A stretch of DNA of 64,000 nucleotides from CAJBNH01 sp964447285 (GTDB taxonomy: Bacteria > Myxococcota_A > UBA9042): positions 75,433 through 139,432 of the forward strand of contig CAYURO010000010.1 of the NCBI GenBank assembly GCA_964447285.1. Reading direction: 5' to 3'. Positions 1 through 9,580 of the stretch are shown piece by piece (the first letter of the stretch is position 1; every line of letters begins with the position of its first letter). A program made the translations under genes and the position numbers. The notes beneath the pieces are model-generated. The model was not told the DNA's origin and ran no database searches. It saw nothing but the letters and a program-made list of their open reading frames with translations.

Positions 1-343
1 CTGCCAGAGCGCGCAGCCCGCCCGTCGAGCCCATGCCCTCATCGACGTCGATGTGCAGACTCGGGTCCGCACGGGAACACGCGTCCGCAAGTTGTCGGGT
101 CAGCGGCACGTTGCTTCCAGAACCAGCTAGAAGTAAACGAGAATCCGGCGCACGCACCGAACGGATCGGCCCGGCAGCGTTGCCGCGCGGAGGCTCGGGT
201 CCCCCCAGAACCGCATGGGTCAGAAAGCCGGCGCCCACCAGCAGCGGCAGCGCGACCACAGCGACCAGCGACCACAGCACGACAGGCCGCAGCAGGGGCG
301 AGCGGTCGAGCCAGTCGGAGAGGTTGCGGGAGGTCAATGGCAC
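1..343 (-). CDS. PstS-like phosphate/solute-binding protein, 5' part only
   Basis: Open frame on the minus strand that runs off the left edge. The GTG at 343 follows GGAG by four bases. The 114 visible residues start with a cytoplasmic stretch, then one membrane segment at about 20-45 (VVLWSLVAVVALPLLVGAGF), then a mature part containing LLLAGSGSNVPLTRQLA and DEGMGSTGGLRALA. The AGSGSN...PLTR and GSTGG patterns are typical of PBP-like/PstS-type domains that bind phosphate or related anions in the periplasm. The protein is membrane-anchored, not a free periplasmic protein. Its 3' end and any pst partners lie outside the window. The family call is an inference from two short motifs. The start could lie further upstream in the same frame, which stays open. 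Confidence 0.6.
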   Translation of the reverse strand, partial: MPLTSRNLSDWLDRSPLLRPVVLWSLVAVVALPLLVGAGFLTHAVLGGPEPPRGNAAGPIRSVRAPDSRLLLAGSGSNVPLTRQLADACSRADPSLHIDVDEGMGSTGGLRALA

Positions 344-436
344 GTGGCTCCGCGGCAGCCGGGGGAGGAGGGGCTGTGTGGCAGGGTCAGATACCAGCGG
401 AGGGGACGTGCTGCAATCCCGGATGACAGCGAAGGC

Positions 437-847
437 CTAGAACTCGTCCTCGCGGATGCGATTTCGGTTCCAGCTGGGGATTTCGACCTCGATCTCCTCA
501 CTTCCATCGGGCACGCACTGACACGAGAGCCGGGACTGCGGCGTCAGCGCGGGTGCTGTGTCCAGCATGTCCTCTTCGGCTTCCTCGGCACGGCGGCAGC
601 TCGCCCCGCCCTTCTTGACGTAGACGTGGCAGGTTGAGCACGCCACCACACCGCCGCACGCGTGATCGACCTCAATGCCGTGATGCAACAGGATGTCCAG
701 CAGCGACCCCGGCAGCCCGTCGCGACCGTACGGCAGGTCCTGCGGAGCGACCTCGATCGGCTGCTCGACTCCAGCGACACGCACCCGGAACGGCTGCTGC
801 GCCGGGCCGTTGGCCGTCTGCTTCAAGTAGGGATTCACACCGCCCAT
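437..847 (-). CDS. fdx: 2Fe-2S ferredoxin, Isc/adrenodoxin type
   Basis: 136 residues. Start ATG at 847 is preceded by GGGAG six bases upstream. The cluster ligands are visible as DHACGGVVACSTC (C-x5-C-x2-C) followed by a fourth Cys in RLSCQC, the spacing of Isc-type vertebrate-like ferredoxins. The EEAEEDMLD segment after the third Cys is also typical of that family. The role is soluble one-electron transfer, in many bacteria to Fe-S assembly or to P450/hydroxylase partners. No isc, hsc or P450 gene is visible here, so the partner is unknown. An extra Cys at SCRRAEE and an N-terminal extension of about 20 residues are slightly unusual. The next gene in the same direction starts about 95 bases downstream. 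Confidence 0.9.
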   Translation of the reverse strand: MGGVNPYLKQTANGPAQQPFRVRVAGVEQPIEVAPQDLPYGRDGLPGSLLDILLHHGIEVDHACGGVVACSTCHVYVKKGGASCRRAEEAEEDMLDTAPALTPQSRLSCQCVPDGSEEIEVEIPSWNRNRIREDEF

Positions 848-971
848 GCTCGTCTCCCGTCGCTTGCCAAGTGCGCACGCAGGGTAAGCCAGCCCGCAGG
901 ACGCGCAAGGGAAGCCGACGCAAGGGGCCCGCCGCCCTGCCCCACCTGCCGCGTCAACTCAGCGTGTCGAT

Positions 972-3356
972 TCAGTTCTTCGCTGACCACGTCAGCGTGT
1001 AGCCGCCGCAAACCGACGCGGACGACTTGCGATAGACCTTGGCCCACAGGGTTCCGGACTCGCTGAAGAGCCCGCCGGGCGAGCAGTTGGGGCTCACCTT
1101 GGCAAACTCGTTCGTGGTGCTCGACAGCGTCGAGCAGCAGCCCCACGACCCACCGGGACCACCGCTGGTCTTGGTACCGTTGGTGCAGGAGACCGTGCCT
1201 TCAGCGACAGAGCCTCCCTCGCAGCGGAAGTACAGGCAGACGTCGTAATCCGACGCCATCGAGGCCAGTTGCACGTTGGGCTTGATGGTGCAGCCCCAGT
1301 CGTCCTTGGCCACGAAGCTGTACCAGTCGACCTCTCCCGATGGGCTGTGCGTCGCCGTCAGGGACATCGCAGGGTCGCAGTCGCTGCGTTCGGCCAGCGC
1401 GGTGGCAGAGCCACTCGAGTCATTCAGCTCGTACTTGTCGGCCGTGGACGTGCCGATGCACTGGCCGTTGCTGCACTTGTCGGCCACGGTGCAGGTCGAG
1501 CTGTCGCTGCACGATCCGCCGTTGTTCGACGGCACCTTGACGCAAGAACCGCCCGAGCACGCCCCAGCGTTGCACTGGTCCCCGGCGCCAGAGCAGTCCT
1601 TCGCGGTGCCCTTGCACACCCCGCCCGCGCACGCGTCGTTCAACGTGCAGGCGTCGCCGTCGCTGCACACGGTTCCCGCCGGCTTGACCTTCTTGGTGCA
1701 GGAACCGAACTCGCACGCACCGATGTTGCACAAGTCGGTGAAGTTGCTGCAGTCCTTCGTCGTGCCGGTACACTGGCCCGCCTGACAGTGGTCGGACGAC
1801 GTGCACGACTCATTGTCGTTGCAAACCGTGGCGTTCGACTTGGGCTTCTGGACGCACACGCCCCCTTCCGCACACACGCCGTCGTTGCAGATGTCGGCCG
1901 CCAAGCTGCAGTCCTTTAGCTGGCCGATGCAGCTTCCGGCCTGACAGGAATCGCTGACGGTGCAGGCATTTCCGTCATCACACGCACCGCCTGCCTTGGG
2001 TTGCGGCACGCACTGGCCGGCTTGGCAGACGCCCGTGTTGCACGAGTCCGTCCACGCGCTGCAGTCCAACAGCTCGCCCTTGCAGGTCCCGCCCGCGCAG
2101 GTGTCGTTGACAGTGCAGGGGTTGCCGTCGTCACACGCGCCGTCCTTGGGCCCCGCGACGCACGCGCCCTCCTCGCACACAGCCAGCTGGCACGCGCTGC
2201 CGAAAGCGGAGCAGTCCTTGGGCGTTCCCGCGCACGCACCGTTCTGGCACGTGTCGTTCTCGGTGCAGGCGTTCTGGTCGTTGCACGCCCCCAGCTTGGG
2301 GACAGGGACGCACTTGCCGGTGGTGATGTCGCAAGCCCCCGTGTTGCAGGCGTCTCCGGTGTCGGCGCACAGCCCCTCGTCCACGCCGTCCTTGCAGTTG
2401 TCGTCCAAACCGTTGCAGACCTCGGCAGTGGGAACGGCGGCAGAGCACACCGGCTGGCCGCCCTTGCATTCCTGAATGGTGCCGGTGCACTTGCCGAATT
2501 CGTTCTCCTGAAAGCACGGCTCGGGGACCTCAATCTCGTCGGTTTGGCCGTCGCAGTCGTCGTCCAGCGTGTTGCAGGTTTCCAGCGCCGGTTCGGTGGC
2601 CGTACACGCCGACAGCTTGCCGCCTGCACAACCGCGCGTGCCCGTGCAGCTGCCGTCGCTGGTCGTGTGGCTGCACCCGGTCTGCAGTTGGCTGGCGACG
2701 GCCGTTGCGCTGCATGGACACTCGCCCGACACGCGAACGCACTGCGCCGCCGACGTTCCAGATCCTCCGGCTGAGGTCTTGCACTCAAAGCCTGTGGGAC
2801 AGTGGCCTGTCACCTCCGGGTCGCACGCCACGCCGCAGAAGCTGCCCTGATCGCCACGCGACACGCACAGATTCGGTCCACCTCCCGGGGGGTTACAGTC
2901 GGTCGAGGTGGCGCACGGGTCGCACAACCGCGCAAAAGACGGCAGGCAGATGTAGGCGGTGTCAGAGCCCGACGCGACCTGGGTGCACAGCCAGCCCTTC
3001 TCGCACTCGCCGGAACACACCTGCGAACACACCTTGCCGCCAGCGTCCTGCACACAGAAGCCACTGTTGCAGTCGTCGTTCGTGGCGCACGGTGCGCCGT
3101 AACTGCCCGGGTCGACGACGATCTCTGTGCCCGCCCCGTCCACGACCTCGTCGCCACCCGTCTCGTCATCCAGCACGACGCTGTCGTCGTCGGACTCGTC
3201 CGGGATCTGCACGTCTGACAAGAAGCTGCCGTCGCTGGGCTTGATGCTGTCGGGCAGCGAGATGCCCCCATCGACCGCCGCTGGTTCACTGCAACCGAAC
3301 AGCGCCAGCACGACAACGACGCCGGCCAGTCCCGCACTCTGCCACTTCCGCACCAT
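972..3356 (-). CDS. Large Cys-rich repeat lipoprotein with MopE-type motif and PPC-like C-terminus
   Basis: About 794 residues from ATG 3356, chosen because GGGGGA lies just upstream and the frame then begins with a lipoprotein signal (MVRKWQ, hydrophobic core, LALFGC with lipid-accepting Cys22). A Ser/Asp-rich linker (DSIKPSDGS, DESDDDSVVLDDETGGD) follows, then Cys-rich modules. TCNTLDDDCDGQTDE and CNGLDDNCKDGVDE are MopE-like putative metal-binding motifs. A tandem series of about 40-residue units of the form CDDGNACTxxDxCxxGxC follows. The C-terminal ~130 residues (YELNDSSGSATAL, GEVDWYSFVA) resemble a pre-peptidase C-terminal (PPC) domain. It is probably anchored at the cell surface, where Asp-rich loops could bind Ca2+ and disulfides rigidify a rod. 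The specific function is unknown. It is divergent from the paralogous protein at 3723. Confidence 0.85.
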   Translation of the reverse strand: MVRKWQSAGLAGVVVVLALFGCSEPAAVDGGISLPDSIKPSDGSFLSDVQIPDESDDDSVVLDDETGGDEVVDGAGTEIVVDPGSYGAPCATNDDCNSGFCVQDAGGKVCSQVCSGECEKGWLCTQVASGSDTAYICLPSFARLCDPCATSTDCNPPGGGPNLCVSRGDQGSFCGVACDPEVTGHCPTGFECKTSAGGSGTSAAQCVRVSGECPCSATAVASQLQTGCSHTTSDGSCTGTRGCAGGKLSACTATEPALETCNTLDDDCDGQTDEIEVPEPCFQENEFGKCTGTIQECKGGQPVCSAAVPTAEVCNGLDDNCKDGVDEGLCADTGDACNTGACDITTGKCVPVPKLGACNDQNACTENDTCQNGACAGTPKDCSAFGSACQLAVCEEGACVAGPKDGACDDGNPCTVNDTCAGGTCKGELLDCSAWTDSCNTGVCQAGQCVPQPKAGGACDDGNACTVSDSCQAGSCIGQLKDCSLAADICNDGVCAEGGVCVQKPKSNATVCNDNESCTSSDHCQAGQCTGTTKDCSNFTDLCNIGACEFGSCTKKVKPAGTVCSDGDACTLNDACAGGVCKGTAKDCSGAGDQCNAGACSGGSCVKVPSNNGGSCSDSSTCTVADKCSNGQCIGTSTADKYELNDSSGSATALAERSDCDPAMSLTATHSPSGEVDWYSFVAKDDWGCTIKPNVQLASMASDYDVCLYFRCEGGSVAEGTVSCTNGTKTSGGPGGSWGCCSTLSSTTNEFAKVSPNCSPGGLFSESGTLWAKVYRKSSASVCGGYTLTWSAKN

Positions 3357-3722
3357 CGTCCCCCCGTCGCACCACCGTTGCTTGACCACGCGTTGTGGGT
3401 GTCGACATACGCAAGGATGCCAGCAAAGCGCGGCCACTTCTACGGCTAAGGCACAAACCTTCCTGCCGAATTGCCGCTAAGGGTTGCCGTTCGACCCGTG
3501 GCGACCTAAGATCGCTCGCCATTCGGTGCCCCCCGTGCCGAATCGGTTGCATCCGCGGCTTTCGCTTGCAGTCGCAGCCGGGCAAACGCAACATTGCAGA
3601 AGCATGGCCGCTCCAAGCCGGGCACATGCCGAACAGAGAGCCCATCCCACGCGCAGGAACACCTTGGTTCCCGGCCCGCTTAGAAGCCGCCCCGACCCTC
3701 ACGCGGCACCGGAGTCAATCTG
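3357..3722. other. Divergent intergenic region between two Cys-rich lipoprotein genes
   Basis: 366 bases separate two divergently transcribed surface lipoprotein genes. It must hold at least one promoter for each. I see Shine-Dalgarno-like GGGGGA before 3356 (minus) and GGAG before 3723 (plus). No sigma70-like pair with good spacing stands out on either strand. No small gene, RNA gene or repeat is evident. Confidence 0.5.
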
Positions 3723-6700
3723 ATGAGAACCCCCTACTGTAGTCGCACGCTTGCTGCCCTCACCTTGGTCCTTGCTGCCTACGGCTGCGGCGGTGGAACC
3801 GAAACCACCGACAAGGATACCTCCACGGCGGACACCGCTCTGGATAGCACGGACACTGAGCTTCCCGGCGACACCGTAGCTGAGGTCACGCCCGACACGG
3901 TCGACCAGGACTCGATTCTCCCCGACATCGCTCCCACCGACATCGACACCGTCGAGCCCGACATCGCCGACGTCATCGACGTCATCGACGCCACCGACGC
4001 GGTCGAAGAGATCGACGTGCCCTGCAACGGCAAGGTCGGCTGCCCCTGCCAGGGCGACTCGCAGTGTATGAGCGGCGCCTGCTTGCTGCGGCGCGACGGC
4101 ACCAAGACCTGCGCACTGCCCTGCTCGAACGCTTGCCCCGCGGGCTTCTCTTGCGCGCCCGGCAAGAAGCTGTGCGTCGAGAACGACATCGCCCTATGCG
4201 ACCCGTGCGACAACAACGGCGACTGCGCTGTCGCCAACCTCGCCAGCGCCTGCATCGAGGGCGGCGCCAACGGCTCGTTCTGCGGCATCATCTGCAACGC
4301 GGACACCGACTGCCCCGACGGCTACGCCTGCGCGACTGGCAAGGATGTCGTCGGCCAGCTGGTCAAGCAGTGCCAGCCGAAGGAAGGCGCGACCTGTGCC
4401 TGCTCGCCCCGCGCGATCCAGCTTGGATTCCAGACGAATTGCTCCGTTGAGCCGAACCCCTGCACCGGCACCCGCACCTGCCTCGTCAAGGGCGAGCCCG
4501 GCGCACCCGAAGAGGGCGGCCTCAGTGCCTGCGATGCCCCCGAAGCGATCACCGAGACCTGCGACAGCGTGGACAACGACTGCGACGGCAAGACCGATGG
4601 CGCTGGCCTGTGCGACGACGGCAACCCCTGCACCTCGGACGTCTGCGGCGCCAAGGGCTGCGAGCACAAGACCTCTCCCGACGGTGTGGACTGCGACGAC
4701 GGCGACGCCTGCACCCTCGCGGGCACATGCCAGACCGGCGCGTGCGCCTCGGCAAACCAGAAGGACTGCGACGACAAGAACGGCTGCACCACCGATTCAT
4801 GCGACCCCGCCAAGGGCTGCGTGAACTTGGCCAATGACGCGACCTGCACCGACAACGACGCCTGCACCAGCGACGAGAAGTGCGCCGAAGGCAAGTGCGC
4901 GGGTGCCGTCCCGGTCGTGTGTGACGATGCCAACATCTGCACGATCGACTCGTGTGACCCCGCCGCAGGCTGCAAGACCGAGCCCGCGTTGGGCGATTGC
5001 AGCGACAACGATGCCTGCACCCTGCTCGACACCTGCAAGGATGGCGTCTGCGTCACGGGCGGCGCGCTCGCGTGCGGCGACGACAGCCTCTGCACCGACG
5101 ACTCGTGCGACGCCGCCAAGGGCTGCGTGAATTTGGCGAACGCGGCGACCTGCAGCGACGATGACGCGTGCACGGTAGACGACGCCTGCAAGGCGGGCGA
5201 GTGTGCTCCCGGAGCGGCCTCGAACTGCGACGACAGCAACGCCTGCACCGAGGACTCGTGCGACAAGGTCAAGGGCTGCGTGAACGCCGCACAATCGGGC
5301 GAGTGCACTGACGGCGACGCCTGCACCAAGAACGACCTCTGTGTTGCTGGCAAGTGCGCTCCCGGAGCGGCCATCCAGTGCGACGATGCCAATGTCTGCA
5401 CCGACGATTCCTGCGACAAGGTCAAGGGTTGCGTGAACACGGCGAACATCGCGTCGTGCACCGACGGTGACGCATGCACGGATGGCGACGCCTGCAAGGA
5501 CGGCAAGTGCGCGGCTGGCGCGGCCGTGAAGTGCGACGACGAAAACGTCTGCACCGACGACTCTTGCGACAAGGACAAGGGCTGCGTGACGGTGGCGAAC
5601 GACGCGAAGTGCACCGACAACGACAAGTGCACGGCCGACGACACCTGCGCCAGCAACGCGTGCGTCTCTGGCGACGCCGTGGTGTGTGACGACGAGAACC
5701 CTTGCACGACCGACAGTTGCGATCCGGCCAAGGGTTGCGTTTTCGACAACAACACCGAGGCTTGCGACGACGGCGACGCCTGCACCGAGAACGACGCGTG
5801 CAAGGATGCCAAGTGCGTCGCGGGTTCGACCAAGGCGTGCGACGACGACAACCTCTGCACAGACGACTCGTGCGCCGAGGGCGCCTGCGTCAACGCGGCG
5901 AACACCGCAGAGTGCGACGATGGCACCCCCTGCACCAAGGGCGACGCCTGCGCCGACGGTTCGTGCGTGCCGGGCCAGGGACCGGACTGCAACGACGACA
6001 ACACCTGCACCACCGACGGTTGCGACGAGAACGGCGACTGCACCAACGTCATCACGGCCGGCAACGTCTGCGATGACAGCGACGCCTGCACCGCTGACGA
6101 TGCGTGCAATGACGCCGGTGAGTGCGTCGCGGGCGCCCCCAAGGTCTGCGATGACGGCAGCGTCTGCACCGACGACGCCTGCGACCCGTCCAGTGGCTGC
6201 ACGACGACTCCCGTCGACGGCACCTGCGATGACGGCAACAGCTGCACCCTCGACGACACCTGCATCGACGGAACGTGCAGCCCCGGCGCCTCTGACCCGT
6301 GCGACGACAGCAACGGTTGCACCAACGACAGCTGCGACCCGTCCTTGGGCTGCGTGAACGAGAACAACACCGAGCCCTGCGACGACGGCGACGCCTGCAC
6401 CGAGAACGATACGTGCGCCGACGGCAGCTGCTCCAACGTGTCGACCGTCCCCTGCGACGACGGCAGCGTCTGCACCGATGACGCTTGCGACCCGTCCACC
6501 GGCTGCACGACGACTCCCATCGACGGCTCCTGCGACGACGGCAACAGCTGCACGCTCGACGACACCTGCGCCGACGGATCGTGCCAGCCGGGCAGCGAGA
6601 TCTCGTGCGACGACAACGATGTCTGCACCGACGACGCCTGCGACACGAACAGCGGCTGCACCAACACCGCCAACACCGGCAACCAGTGCGACGACGGCAC

Positions 6701-7454
6701 CGTCTGCACGGAGAACGACAGCTGCACCGATGGCACCTGCGGCGGCGCCGCCGTCAGCTGCGACGACAGCAACCCCTGCACCGTCGATACCTGCGACGCG
6801 ACCAACGGTTGCGCCAACACCGCCAAGACCTGCGACCCGGGCTACTCCTGCGCGCCGGTGACCGGTGCGTGCACCGTGAAGGTCGTGATCTCGGAGGTTG
6901 CGGCGTTCTACACCACCAACGCAAATGACGAGTTCATCGAGCTCTACAACCCCGGCGAGACCCCTGCCAGCTTGAAGGGCCTCAAGGTCGAATACGGCGC
7001 AGCGACCGGCACCACCTGGGCGAGCAAGACCGGCGCGACCGGTCTGGCGGACGGCGTCACCATCCCCGCCCACGGCTACTTCCTCATCACCGGCACCAAC
7101 ACCTGGACCGGCGGCGTGACGGCGGACTTCAAGGCGGCCGGTGACTTGGCGATGTCCGGCACGGCTGGCGCGCTGCAGTTGAACATCGGCGGCAACGTCT
7201 TCGACCTGTTCGGGTTCGGCACGACCAACCTCACGCGGTTTGAAGGCACCGGGGCCGCGACGGTGCACACCGCCGCGGGAGGCGGCAGCATGGAGCGCAA
7301 GGCCCTCACCACCAGCACGGCGGCCACGATGAGCACGGGCGGTGTGGACGTCAGCAAGGGCAACGGCTGGGACGCGAACGACAACAAGACGGACTTCATC
7401 GTTCGCACGGCGCGCAATCCGCAGAACTCTGCCAGCCCGATCGAGAAGCCGTGA
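3723..7454 (+). CDS. Giant Cys-rich repeat lipoprotein with C-terminal lamin-tail domain
   Basis: 1243 residues. The signal peptide ends at a lipobox-like AAYGC (Cys22). A ~70-residue Asp/Thr/Val-rich linker follows (DTSTADTALDSTDTELPGDT). After an N-terminal Cys-rich head with a TCDSVDNDCDGKTD (MopE-type) motif, the protein holds a long array of alternating ~20-residue units. These read CDDGDACTxxDxCxxGxC and CDDxNxCTDDSCDxxxGC, up to about residue 1045. The C-terminal ~190 residues begin VVISEVAAFYTTNANDEFIELYN, the hallmark of a lamin-tail domain (LTD), often found on secreted nucleases and surface proteins as an anchoring or binding module. It is probably an extended, disulfide-stiffened, acidic surface stalk presenting the LTD. 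Start has GGAG nine bases upstream. Close repeats in the DNA suggest recent expansion. Confidence 0.88.
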   Translation: MRTPYCSRTLAALTLVLAAYGCGGGTETTDKDTSTADTALDSTDTELPGDTVAEVTPDTVDQDSILPDIAPTDIDTVEPDIADVIDVIDATDAVEEIDVPCNGKVGCPCQGDSQCMSGACLLRRDGTKTCALPCSNACPAGFSCAPGKKLCVENDIALCDPCDNNGDCAVANLASACIEGGANGSFCGIICNADTDCPDGYACATGKDVVGQLVKQCQPKEGATCACSPRAIQLGFQTNCSVEPNPCTGTRTCLVKGEPGAPEEGGLSACDAPEAITETCDSVDNDCDGKTDGAGLCDDGNPCTSDVCGAKGCEHKTSPDGVDCDDGDACTLAGTCQTGACASANQKDCDDKNGCTTDSCDPAKGCVNLANDATCTDNDACTSDEKCAEGKCAGAVPVVCDDANICTIDSCDPAAGCKTEPALGDCSDNDACTLLDTCKDGVCVTGGALACGDDSLCTDDSCDAAKGCVNLANAATCSDDDACTVDDACKAGECAPGAASNCDDSNACTEDSCDKVKGCVNAAQSGECTDGDACTKNDLCVAGKCAPGAAIQCDDANVCTDDSCDKVKGCVNTANIASCTDGDACTDGDACKDGKCAAGAAVKCDDENVCTDDSCDKDKGCVTVANDAKCTDNDKCTADDTCASNACVSGDAVVCDDENPCTTDSCDPAKGCVFDNNTEACDDGDACTENDACKDAKCVAGSTKACDDDNLCTDDSCAEGACVNAANTAECDDGTPCTKGDACADGSCVPGQGPDCNDDNTCTTDGCDENGDCTNVITAGNVCDDSDACTADDACNDAGECVAGAPKVCDDGSVCTDDACDPSSGCTTTPVDGTCDDGNSCTLDDTCIDGTCSPGASDPCDDSNGCTNDSCDPSLGCVNENNTEPCDDGDACTENDTCADGSCSNVSTVPCDDGSVCTDDACDPSTGCTTTPIDGSCDDGNSCTLDDTCADGSCQPGSEISCDDNDVCTDDACDTNSGCTNTANTGNQCDDGTVCTENDSCTDGTCGGAAVSCDDSNPCTVDTCDATNGCANTAKTCDPGYSCAPVTGACTVKVVISEVAAFYTTNANDEFIELYNPGETPASLKGLKVEYGAATGTTWASKTGATGLADGVTIPAHGYFLITGTNTWTGGVTADFKAAGDLAMSGTAGALQLNIGGNVFDLFGFGTTNLTRFEGTGAATVHTAAGGGSMERKALTTSTAATMSTGGVDVSKGNGWDANDNKTDFIVRTARNPQNSASPIEKP
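6147..6569 (+). repeat. Internal 306-bp-period duplication in the Cys-rich array
   Basis: Bases 6147-6263 and 6453-6569 are two 117-base copies that differ at only nine positions by hand alignment. The copies start 306 bases (102 codons) apart. Other units of the array match only at protein level, so this pair marks a recent duplication of about five modules. The changes are mostly synonymous (for example gat/gac). Confidence 0.8.
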
Positions 7455-7477
7455 ATTTGACGACCTGAGCGGGCGTT

Positions 7478-7514
7478 GGCACGGTGCGGCCCTTCCCCTT
7501 CCGGGCCCCGTGCC
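7478..7514 (+). terminator. GC-rich hairpin between Cys-rich lipoprotein and rhodanese genes
   Basis: GGCACGG-tgc-GGCCC, a ten-base loop, then GGGCC-CCGTGCC gives a 12-bp stem with one three-base bulge, 24 bases after the stop of the upstream gene. No T-run follows, so it is not a textbook intrinsic terminator. It may be a 3' end stabiliser or attenuator for the downstream gene. Confidence 0.45.
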
Positions 7515-7538
7515 TCGCCCCCACTCAGGAGTCTTGCC

Positions 7539-8060
7539 GTGAACCTCTCCATCCTCTCGTCCCGCCTCGCCTTTGCCGCCATCGGTGCGCTCTCCGTGCT
7601 CGCGTTCGGGTGCGGCGGCGCCCAGACCAAAGCCGATCACAAGCCCTGCTGCAAGGGTGATGCTGCGTCCGACAAGCCCTGCTGCAAGGGCAAGGTCGAG
7701 GCAGCAGCCCCCGAAGCTGCCCCTCCCGTCGCCGATGAGCCGTTCAAGCGCGTCGACGCGGCGAGCCTTGAGGTCAAGCTCAAGGGAGCCGCGCAAGTCC
7801 ATGTGTTTGATGCGAACTCCGACGAGCGCTTTGCCCAGGGTCACATCCCCGGCGCCAGGCACCTGCGGGCGGACGCGGTCAAGGCTGAGGTGCTGCCGCC
7901 CAATCGCGACGCGATGGTCGTCTTCTACTGCGGCGGCCCCAAGTGCATGGCCGCGCCGGAAGCTGCCAAAGCCACGATCGCACTTGGGTACACCAATGTG
8001 TTCGTGATGACCGACGGGATCAAGGGTTGGGAAGCCTTGGGCTACCCCGTCGAGAAGTGA
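7539..8060 (+). CDS. Rhodanese-domain lipoprotein with CC-K-G repeats
   Basis: 173 residues from GTG 7539, chosen because AGGAG precedes it and it gives a clean export signal (hydrophobic core ending LAFGC, Cys25). A short linker with two copies of KPCCKG follows, then a rhodanese domain at about 70-173. The domain has FDANSDERFAQGHIPGA (the conserved GHIPGA turn) and an active-site loop FYCGGPKCM, where the first Cys would carry the persulfide. It ends in GIKGWEALGYPV. It would be anchored in the envelope and could move sulfane sulfur or act as a thiol/metal sensor. The doubled Cys pairs are unusual for the family. They could bind soft metals or exchange disulfides; the role is not proven. 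Confidence 0.82.
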   Translation: MNLSILSSRLAFAAIGALSVLAFGCGGAQTKADHKPCCKGDAASDKPCCKGKVEAAAPEAAPPVADEPFKRVDAASLEVKLKGAAQVHVFDANSDERFAQGHIPGARHLRADAVKAEVLPPNRDAMVVFYCGGPKCMAAPEAAKATIALGYTNVFVMTDGIKGWEALGYPVEK

Positions 8061-8124
8061 CCTGCCCGGCGCTGTGCCACCGGGGCCTCGCGTTCCCTCT
8101 CCCGCAACGCCGCGTCCCGCCGTG

Positions 8125-8153
8125 TAGTCTGCCGCCCTTCCTGGTGCTATAAG
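8125..8153 (+). promoter_or_regulatory. Weak promoter candidate upstream of sugar ABC operon
   Basis: tataag at 8148-8153 (five of six to TATAAT) sits 17 bases after tagtct (three of six to TTGACA) at 8125-8130. It lies in the 255-base gap ahead of the five-gene ABC-importer group. The -35 match is poor, so this is only a candidate. Confidence 0.25.
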
Positions 8154-8315
8154 GCCGCGTGTCCCGGCGCACCGTGGGCCGGGCCACCCGGGCGCTTCGT
8201 CCGGGGCCTCGTGCGCTGTCTGCCCGGCTGTAGACCGTGGCAGTACGCCCCCCGCGCCCCCGGCCGTCGTGTCCCCGCATCGCTCCACCCGGAGCGCGAG
8301 CATAGGCGGGCGGCC

Positions 8316-9551
<1,236 letters not shown>

Positions 9552-9580
9552 ACGGCCTTTGTGCCGTCCGGAGTGCCGCC

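Noticed and set aside
3723..6860. Possible CRISPR-like or satellite repeat array
   Set aside because: The periodic DNA is coding: units are in frame, vary at third positions and encode CDDGxxCT modules. No constant repeat with unique spacers.
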